Origin: Candidatus Bipolaricaulota bacterium
Lineage (GTDB): Bacteria > Bipolaricaulota > Bipolaricaulia > RBG-16-55-9 > DRXL01
Length of the DNA stretch: 64,000 nucleotides
Assembly: GCA_938091745.1 (NCBI GenBank)
Contig: CALLJK010000009.1
Coordinates: forward strand, 1-64,000
Reading direction: 5' to 3'
Part shown: piece by piece, positions 58,395-64,000 of the stretch
How the letters are laid out: each line of letters starts with the position of its first letter
Position numbering within the stretch: position 1 is the first letter of the stretch
Translations under genes and position numbers: made by a program
The notes under the pieces: generated by a model
What the model was told of the DNA's origin: nothing
Databases searched by the model: none
The model's input: only the letters and a program-made list of their open reading frames with translations

Positions 58395-59066
58395 TTACCT
58401 CCTCCCAAAGGCCGATGGCCATAGGGCCAACGTAATGGCGGTCAGCAGAGCGCCAACCAACGCGAAGATTGGCGTGATAACCCATAAAAGAACAAGAACA
58501 ATGATAATTCCCACAAACGCAGCGCATGCTCCAACGGCTTGTAGGGTCGAAAGACCGTGCGCTTCCCTTACTGCGACAACACCTAGCATCAAGTTCCACA
58601 GAGATAGCCCTATATCGCTCACAGTTTTGAGCGCCTCACCCAAATCGCCCATGTCTTTCGTCAGCACTGTCAGGATGATTCTAACAATCCCCGGCAGCAC
58701 GCCAGCGAACCCTAAGGCGCTCAGCGTTTCGGGATAGCTCCCATTACCACCGAGGAGCCAACTGATCCAGTGCAAGGCTACAGACGATATCAGAAGGAGT
58801 ACCAGAACAATCGCTGTAGCCATCAATGCGGCCTTCAATGGCTTGTCGAAGAAAAACATCAATCGATACCCTAGTTCATAAGCTGTTCGATCAGTCCATG
58901 AGGCCAGTGCATACACAAAAGTCACGCTTGCGGTCAGGGCGATGGCCCAGCCTACAGGCTGTTGGCGGGCTACTCTTTGCAAGCCTTCGGCAGGATAGAG
59001 AAAGACCTGCCACATCAACGCACCAATCGATAGAGGACGATCCCCTATTGGCCCCAAAGCTTGCAT
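58395..59066 (-). CDS. YIP1-family membrane protein
   Basis: A 223-residue protein with five helices and an N-terminal cytoplasmic segment (FLYPAEGLQRVARQQPVGWA) typical of bacterial YIP1 domains; SALGFAGVLPGIVRIILTVL is the conserved central part. Function in bacteria is not established. A strong AAGGAGGAG supports the ATG at 59066, yet this start lies 176 nt inside the end of the sppA frame. Confidence 0.68.
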   Translation of the reverse strand: MQALGPIGDRPLSIGALMWQVFLYPAEGLQRVARQQPVGWAIALTASVTFVYALASWTDRTAYELGYRLMFFFDKPLKAALMATAIVLVLLLISSVALHWISWLLGGNGSYPETLSALGFAGVLPGIVRIILTVLTKDMGDLGEALKTVSDIGLSLWNLMLGVVAVREAHGLSTLQAVGACAAFVGIIIVLVLLWVITPIFALVGALLTAITLALWPSAFGRR

Positions 59067-60015
59067 TAGCGGGCTCCTCCTTCCCTTGTCTCAAATATCG
59101 TGGCACGGCGTGCCAGCCCTCTAGCGCCCGCAAGAGATAGAGCACTTCTGGCTTGAGCTCGCTCAGCACCGTATTTGTAGCACTCCCCCGGCCAAAAAGC
59201 AAATCGAGCAGCCCCGGCGCCGGCGGACGATACTCGATCACTTCAGCTTCGGGAACACCAGCTAAGTCTCGCGCTGCTTGCACAGCATCTTCAAGACCCC
59301 CTAATTGATCGATCAGCCCAAGCTGCACCGCTTGACTGCCTGTATAGGGCTGCCCCGTCGCCAGCTCCCGCACCCTTTCAATGGGGAGCTTGCGCCCCTC
59401 AGCAACAGCGTTCACGAACTGCTCATAAAACTCGTCTACGTACTGCTGGAGCAAGACGCGCTCTTCGTCACTGAGCGGACGCAGCCCACGAAAGATGTCC
59501 TTGTACTTCCCCGACTTAAAAATCTCTGGCTGGATGCCCAAGTTCTTCAGCAGATCTTCAACGGAGAAGAGCAGCGCGATGACCCCAATGCTGCCTGTTG
59601 TCGTCCCCGGATGGGCAATAATTTTATCAGCGTAGAGCGAGATATAGTATCCCCCAGAAGCAGCAATATCGCCCATCGAGACGACGACGGGCTTCTTCGT
59701 GTTCTCTTTAAATTTTTTGATGCTCTCGGCGATGGCTTGTGAGGCTGCTACTGTGCCGCCAGGGCTGTCTATGCGTAGGACCAAAGCTTTGACGGAGAGG
59801 TCGCGCTCAGCTCGCTTCAGCAGCCCCTCGACTTGAGCTGGTGTGATGCCGCCTCCACCGAAGAGCCCGGTATCGAGAGACTCACTGATGGGGCCACTCA
59901 AGCGCGCGAGTGCGACCTTGGGGCGCATACTGAAAGCGATCTGCTGCGCTGCGACATAGATCACATAAATCCCGATGAGAATGAGAATGACCCACAAAAT
60001 GCGCCGTCCGCGCAT
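58891..60015 (-). CDS. sppA: Signal peptide peptidase SppA, extended at its C-terminus
   Basis: A 374-residue membrane-anchored serine protease (one N-terminal helix, about 5-28) of the short SppA type. It shows LRIDSPGGTVAASQAIAES, the nucleophile region MGDIAASGGYYISL, and the general-base lysine in KSGKYKDIFR. Normal short SppA ends at about 300-320; here the frame runs on for about 57 residues that overlap the next gene in another frame, and that tail (rich in Arg, Ser, Cys) does not look conserved. Its own AGGAGGTGG precedes the start. It degrades leftover signal peptides and membrane fragments. Confidence 0.88.
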   Translation of the reverse strand: MRGRRILWVILILIGIYVIYVAAQQIAFSMRPKVALARLSGPISESLDTGLFGGGGITPAQVEGLLKRAERDLSVKALVLRIDSPGGTVAASQAIAESIKKFKENTKKPVVVSMGDIAASGGYYISLYADKIIAHPGTTTGSIGVIALLFSVEDLLKNLGIQPEIFKSGKYKDIFRGLRPLSDEERVLLQQYVDEFYEQFVNAVAEGRKLPIERVRELATGQPYTGSQAVQLGLIDQLGGLEDAVQAARDLAGVPEAEVIEYRPPAPGLLDLLFGRGSATNTVLSELKPEVLYLLRALEGWHAVPRYLRQGKEEPANASFGANRGSSSIDWCVDVAGLSLSCRRLAKSSPPTACRLGHRPDRKRDFCVCTGLMD

Positions 60016-60027
60016 AGGCCACCTCCT

Positions 60028-60978
60028 TTACGGCAAACATACCTCGCCTACAAACCTGCCAGATCTGTTGTTCCCCGTGATTATATTCTCGCCCTCAAAA
60101 ACAACCTTACCAGTGAACTCATCGCGTTCATATCCGCATTTGCGGAGTCGAGCTGCTACTCCCCAATCCCAGTTGTTCGCGATGCGCGAATTGCTGATCA
60201 CTATCTCAGCTTGGTCGCCTACCTCGACACCAGAGCATATTGAAAAGAACACACAAATCTGATGATCCGTTCCGTTGTTTTCTATTGCGCTTTCGCGAAT
60301 CTCCAAGTGGGCTAAGCCACCAGCTGTCAAGCCTATCCTCCTATTACCAGCGACAACAGATTTCTCAAGAGCAATATGCGTAGACTCTTCCCCAACCCCT
60401 GCGCTGATCCCGATGTCGTTATCTAGGATGCGTGAATTCACTAGGTTCAGCTTAGCGTCTCCTCCTAGGACCATAATGCCACCAAGCTTAGCTCCCATCA
60501 CTTGGGAATCAGTAAGTGTTACCGTGACTTGCCAGTAAAGTATCAATCCAAATACAGAACCCGATACCGTCGTTTTCGCGAGGTCTACGATAGCGTTCTC
60601 TAGGATATACATTCCGGCCGCTCGGACATGAACATCTTGGATGGTGGTGCGAATTGGCCCTCGAATCACAACGCCCTCGATGCTGAGCCCTTGAATCACG
60701 ACAATAATAGGTAGCTCAGCCCAAGCCATTGCTGTTGATCTGATGATGGTTCTCTCGGCTCCGGCTCCGCGAATCGTGATATCCTTCTGGATGAGAAAGC
60801 CATCATTCCATGTGCCTTCCTCAAGGCATATGACTGCTCCTGGCGCTGCTTCCTCAATGGCCTTCTGGAGCGAGTCTTCTGGTTTGAGCGTCACGGTACA
60901 GTCTGGCTGGGGTTGCATCGCCATGCCTGTCCAGCTAACGAAGACAACCGCGAGAACTACTAAGTACAGTCTTTGCAT
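60028..60978 (-). CDS. Secreted right-handed beta-helix protein
   Basis: A 316-residue exported protein: signal peptide (about 1-20), then parallel beta-helix coils with the usual LQKAIEEAAPGAVICLEEGTW opening, KDITIRGAGAERTII, and Asn-ladder turns (SRILDNDIGISAG, SAIENNG, SRIANNWDWG). Six cysteines near the ends may form disulphides. Such folds bind or cut polysaccharides; no pectate-lyase catalytic set is evident. It shares the fold with part of the lipoprotein at 8822. AGGAGG precedes the start. Confidence 0.78.
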   Translation of the reverse strand: MQRLYLVVLAVVFVSWTGMAMQPQPDCTVTLKPEDSLQKAIEEAAPGAVICLEEGTWNDGFLIQKDITIRGAGAERTIIRSTAMAWAELPIIVVIQGLSIEGVVIRGPIRTTIQDVHVRAAGMYILENAIVDLAKTTVSGSVFGLILYWQVTVTLTDSQVMGAKLGGIMVLGGDAKLNLVNSRILDNDIGISAGVGEESTHIALEKSVVAGNRRIGLTAGGLAHLEIRESAIENNGTDHQICVFFSICSGVEVGDQAEIVISNSRIANNWDWGVAARLRKCGYERDEFTGKVVFEGENIITGNNRSGRFVGEVCLP

Positions 60979-60996
60979 TGGGGCCTCCTTTCTTTT

Positions 60997-63639
60997 TTAA
61001 AGCCCTACCCGAAACTCGCGCTCGAAGCGCACGCTCCAGCCTACCTGTGCGCCCTCTTGCGTATTTACCCACAAGGGATATTCTACATACACAATGGGCG
61101 ATCCGTAAAACCCGAGCGTCACGCCAAGACCCGCCTCGGCGCGCACAACGTGTTGCTCGGCCTTCAGAATAGCTACGTTCACAAATGCAATCGCGCCCAC
61201 TGAGAACGGGATTGGCCCAATGTCGATCTTGTTAAGCGTCGGGATGGGCAGGCGCAGCTCGTTAGACTGCGCGAAGACCCAGTCGCTCTGAAGGTCAAAT
61301 GCGCGAAAGCCCGCAAAATCTTTAAGCCGAAAATCGCGCTCTTCGGGAGCGCGCCCCTCGCGCCAGCCCCATACGGTGCGCTGCACCCAGAGCGTCTGCC
61401 ACCACAGGCGCGTGCGAATCTCGTGACTCCACGAGAACTTCTGAAATGCATACTCCCTGCCCCACACGTTCAGACCCAGCTTATAGCTTAGAGCAAGCCG
61501 TGCGACCCGCGAGCGGCGTTCGTAACTCATCCCTATGGAGAAAAGACGCCCCGGATCGCGCGCGACGTTATAGCGATTATGATACAAAGCGTTGAGCGAG
61601 AGCTGCACGTCTGTCCTATCGCGGTGCCAACGGAAGTGAATCACCCCGTCACCCGCGAAGATATGACCTTCATCTTTTTGGGCGAAGCCCCATTCTGAAG
61701 TGCAGCGATCCGCGAAGCAGAAGTTGCTCTTCAAGCTGTGCTGAAAGACAATTCTCTCAAGGCCAAACGCCCACCCTACGTGTATATGCTCCAATCGTAT
61801 GCCCAAGATCAGCCCATCGTCTGAACGACCGTGGAGCATCCCGTGATCGAGCCACGGGCTGAGATCAAGACCCTTGGGAGCAAAGTTATCCGAGCGATCC
61901 AAATCGGGCAGCGCGTGATCGGGGTCGAGCGTCACGGACTTTATGGGTTTGTCAGAGATGAACGTGAGCGTTCCCCGTCGGTCAAGCATCTCCCAGCGCT
62001 GGCGGACTTTCGTGCCGTCGGCGAGCGTCGCCTCGACGTCCACGGGGATGCGCATCTCGCCCCGCTGACGCACCATCACGCGCGTCACGTATCTGTTCTC
62101 AATCTTCTGTGTCCTCATTCCCTCGAGAGTCACGTCGAGCGTCTTGGTGCTGGTGAGCCACTGCGCGAAGAACTCTCTCAGATCGCGCCCGCTGACATCT
62201 TCAGCTGTTTTTATGAAATCTTCGGCTGTGACTTGCCGGTAGCGATAGCGCCGATAGTACTCTTGCATAATCTGATCAAATGTTTCCGTGCCCACTACGT
62301 TTTCTAACGCAAAGAGCAGGAGCGCGCCCTTCTGGTAGGGCAGCACGGTTTTGCCCGATGGGACTTTATGGAGCGGGGTAGCAAGCGGAGCTTCACGGCC
62401 CTCGCGGGCGACGCGTGTGTAGCTGCTTAGCATTTCTGCACGCCCGTTGCTCTCCTTCAGCATCTCGGTGAGCAAACCCAGACCCTGAGCTTTTAACCAA
62501 AGAGTATTCAAAGAGTTTGCGTCCTTCCCGTACTTGTGCTCGATGTAGCTCGTTTCAGCAAACGTGGCAAAGCCCTCGTCGAGCCAAGTCTCCTCGAGCT
62601 GATTGTTCATAAACATCCCGTAGAACCATTGGTGCGCCGTCTCATGGGCCGTGACGCTGTCTAAGATAGTAAACAGCTCAGGGAGGCGATAGAGCATATA
62701 GCTCTGCTGAATGATCTGAGGGTACTCCATAGCGAAGCCAAAGCCGCGAATTTCAGCGACTGTAAAATTAGAGTACGGATAGCGCCCGAAGCGCTTGCTG
62801 AAATATTCAAGAGCGTCTTTAGCGTACTGGGCAGCACGTTTGCCCGCTGCAGCGTCTTCGGGGAAGTACAGAGAGACAATCGTGACGTCCTCCCATTGGA
62901 CGATCTCGCTTTGATAACGGGCGTCGGCGACCCACGCAAAGTCGTGCACGTTATCAGCGATATATGTGAGCGTCTTGGTGCCGTCGGGGTTCACAGTCTC
63001 ACGATAGAGCTGGCCCGTCGCGCCGACGACGAAATTATTGGGCACGGTCAGTTCTACAGAATAGTGCGCGAAGTCTTCATAGGGTTCGCTCGCGCCGAAC
63101 GCATGGGCGACGTCGGGGTGCCAGCCCTTCTGATCATAGACGCTCAGTTTGGGGTACCACCAAGAGATATAGTAATTGCCCTGATCGTGCCCGAGACGCT
63201 CGAGCGCATGGGGAATCTTAACGATAAACTTTATTGTGATCTCGACGGTCTGATCGGGGGCGATGGGCGTCTCCAGTGCGATCTTCAGAATCGTGTCATC
63301 AATAGAGTACTGAGCTGCTTTGCCGTCGAGCTGCAGCTCTTGCACGAAGAGATACCCATAATCGGGGCCGTTGGGGAAGAGCATATCGAAAGAATTTGCG
63401 CCCATCTCGCGGGCTTGGACGCTCTCTTCAACAAAGCGATTGGGCCATAGGTGCAGATAGAGTTCTGTGAGGGGCTTGTCGGCCTTGCTGGTGAAGAGAA
63501 TTCTTTCGTTGCCGTAGAGTTTATGTTCTTTGATGTCGAGCCGTGCTTGGATCTCGTAGGAAATCTCGTTGGGGAGAGCAAGAACCGTCGTCCCAAGCCA
63601 TGCCAGAGATACGAGAGCGAGAACAAGACTGTTGCGCAT
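60997..63639 (-). CDS. M1 metallopeptidase fused to an outer-membrane-type barrel
   Basis: 880 residues. Signal peptide (about 1-22), an M1 N-terminal beta domain (about 25-215), then the catalytic domain with GFAMEY (301-306, a variant of GAMEN), HETAHQW (332-338) and the third zinc ligand Glu355 in TWLDEGFA, plus the catalytic tyrosine in PYQKGALLL (Tyr435). After a linker (about 500-600) come 280 residues of amphipathic strands: SIGMSYERRSRVARLALSY, a GFRAF motif, SNELRLPIP, VGAIAFVNVA and GLGVTLGFYGSPIVYVEYPL, which recalls the C-terminal half of an Omp85/BamA barrel. AGGAGG precedes the start; a minus-strand TTGACA at 63689-63694 is a possible -35. Confidence 0.8.
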   Translation of the reverse strand: MRNSLVLALVSLAWLGTTVLALPNEISYEIQARLDIKEHKLYGNERILFTSKADKPLTELYLHLWPNRFVEESVQAREMGANSFDMLFPNGPDYGYLFVQELQLDGKAAQYSIDDTILKIALETPIAPDQTVEITIKFIVKIPHALERLGHDQGNYYISWWYPKLSVYDQKGWHPDVAHAFGASEPYEDFAHYSVELTVPNNFVVGATGQLYRETVNPDGTKTLTYIADNVHDFAWVADARYQSEIVQWEDVTIVSLYFPEDAAAGKRAAQYAKDALEYFSKRFGRYPYSNFTVAEIRGFGFAMEYPQIIQQSYMLYRLPELFTILDSVTAHETAHQWFYGMFMNNQLEETWLDEGFATFAETSYIEHKYGKDANSLNTLWLKAQGLGLLTEMLKESNGRAEMLSSYTRVAREGREAPLATPLHKVPSGKTVLPYQKGALLLFALENVVGTETFDQIMQEYYRRYRYRQVTAEDFIKTAEDVSGRDLREFFAQWLTSTKTLDVTLEGMRTQKIENRYVTRVMVRQRGEMRIPVDVEATLADGTKVRQRWEMLDRRGTLTFISDKPIKSVTLDPDHALPDLDRSDNFAPKGLDLSPWLDHGMLHGRSDDGLILGIRLEHIHVGWAFGLERIVFQHSLKSNFCFADRCTSEWGFAQKDEGHIFAGDGVIHFRWHRDRTDVQLSLNALYHNRYNVARDPGRLFSIGMSYERRSRVARLALSYKLGLNVWGREYAFQKFSWSHEIRTRLWWQTLWVQRTVWGWREGRAPEERDFRLKDFAGFRAFDLQSDWVFAQSNELRLPIPTLNKIDIGPIPFSVGAIAFVNVAILKAEQHVVRAEAGLGVTLGFYGSPIVYVEYPLWVNTQEGAQVGWSVRFEREFRVGL

Positions 63640-63761
63640 GATGGCCTCCTGAGTGCTTTTAAGATTTTCATTTCTTTTGTTTGTAGTTTGTCAAGCTGGT
63701 TTAGTTCAACACATGCTCCGTGCCTTCTCCAGCCGCGAGCGCGCTAAAGCTACTACCTGCC

Positions 63762-64000
63762 TCACGTTGCACGGTACTGGATACGACGCCGCAGAGCTTC
63801 ATAAAGACCTTCGCGCGGTCCGATCATAATGATGAGCACTAGCCGATCCTTAGGATAAATCTCGTAGACGATGCGATACTGGATGCCTTTATGGCTAAAA
63901 TGATAAGACCAGAGTCCTTTGAGGTCATGAGAGAGCGCTTCAGCTTGCCCGGGATTTTGCTTGATTTTGGCAAAATGTACTTTACGAAGCTGGGTGACTA
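63762..64000 (-). CDS. RelE/ParE-family toxin, 5' end beyond window
   Basis: On the minus strand the frame enters at 64000 and runs to TGA at 63762-63764, giving about 78 residues: VTQLRKVHFAKIKQNPGQAE, LSHDLKGLWSYHFSHKG, YRIVYEIYPKDRLVLIIMIG and PREGLYEALRRRI. This is the RelE-type ribosome-dependent mRNA interferase pattern (central Arg/Tyr strand, then a GxRxxxY-like end). The start codon and any antitoxin lie outside the window. The stretch 63640-63761 holds no other gene. Confidence 0.8.
   Translation of the reverse strand, partial: VTQLRKVHFAKIKQNPGQAEALSHDLKGLWSYHFSHKGIQYRIVYEIYPKDRLVLIIMIGPREGLYEALRRRIQYRAT

Overview
The window is 64 kb of compact bacterial chromosome (by eye roughly 55% GC) with short intergenic gaps, many 1-8 nt start/stop overlaps and several genes that overlap tail to tail. 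It looks diderm: Sec and lipoprotein signals, small barrel-like proteins, a peptidase that seems fused to an outer-membrane barrel, an exosortase-like enzyme, YajC-SecDF and a DAP-type MurE. Several families are of archaeal or deep-branching flavour (DUF2227, MTH865-like, AbrB-PhoU regulator). That suggests an uncultivated, possibly thermophilic, deep-branching bacterium. A Bipolaricaulota/Acetothermia-like lineage is my guess only. I saw no rRNA, tRNA or CRISPR array.

Layout. 0-0.8 kb: an AbrB antitoxin with a decayed PIN toxin. 0.9-8.7 kb: murE, a 33-residue membrane peptide, secreted WD40 propeller, topA, patatin and groES-groEL. 8.8-18 kb: large adhesin-like lipoprotein, Crp-family regulator, DUF2227, MTH865-like, thiolase, OsmC, DinG-like helicase, DUF393, glnA. 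18.3-23.7 kb: ogt, ABC-2 exporter, a three-gene exosortase-like cassette, VanX-type dipeptidase. 23.8-29 kb: dipeptide-type ABC uptake genes (no ATPases) and an M28 peptidase. 29-35.7 kb: PEGA-domain surface protein, holA, secF-secD-yajC, dcd, yebC. 35.8-43.2 kb: two small barrel-like proteins, then a phosphate operon pstS-pstC-pstA-pstB-phoU that continues into a staphylococcal-type nuclease and arsC; its PstA carries two inserted PDZ domains. 43.2-45.3 kb: an island of decayed genes with an intact HicB and a frameshifted HicA. 45.4-49.3 kb: HAD hydrolase, metallo-beta-lactamase, secreted HExxH protein, archaeal-type PhoU. 49.4-56.7 kb: zur-znuACB with two matching operator palindromes, a cell-wall amidase, and phnD-phnC-phnE with a fused permease. 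56.7-60 kb: an envelope-stress-like cluster (DUF4097, two small membrane proteins, YIP1, SppA). 60-64 kb: beta-helix protein, the M1 peptidase-barrel fusion, and a RelE-like toxin cut by the window end.

Themes. Much of the window concerns nutrient capture and the envelope: phosphate, phosphonate or phosphite, zinc, dipeptides, protein export and sorting, wall turnover and membrane stress. Two translation modes seem to coexist. Operon-internal and abundant genes have strong Shine-Dalgarno sites, while at least ten promoter-proximal genes have a -10 hexamer only 6-9 nt before the start codon, which predicts leaderless mRNAs. A palindromic repeat family is scattered through the window, and one copy encodes the C-terminus of ZnuB.
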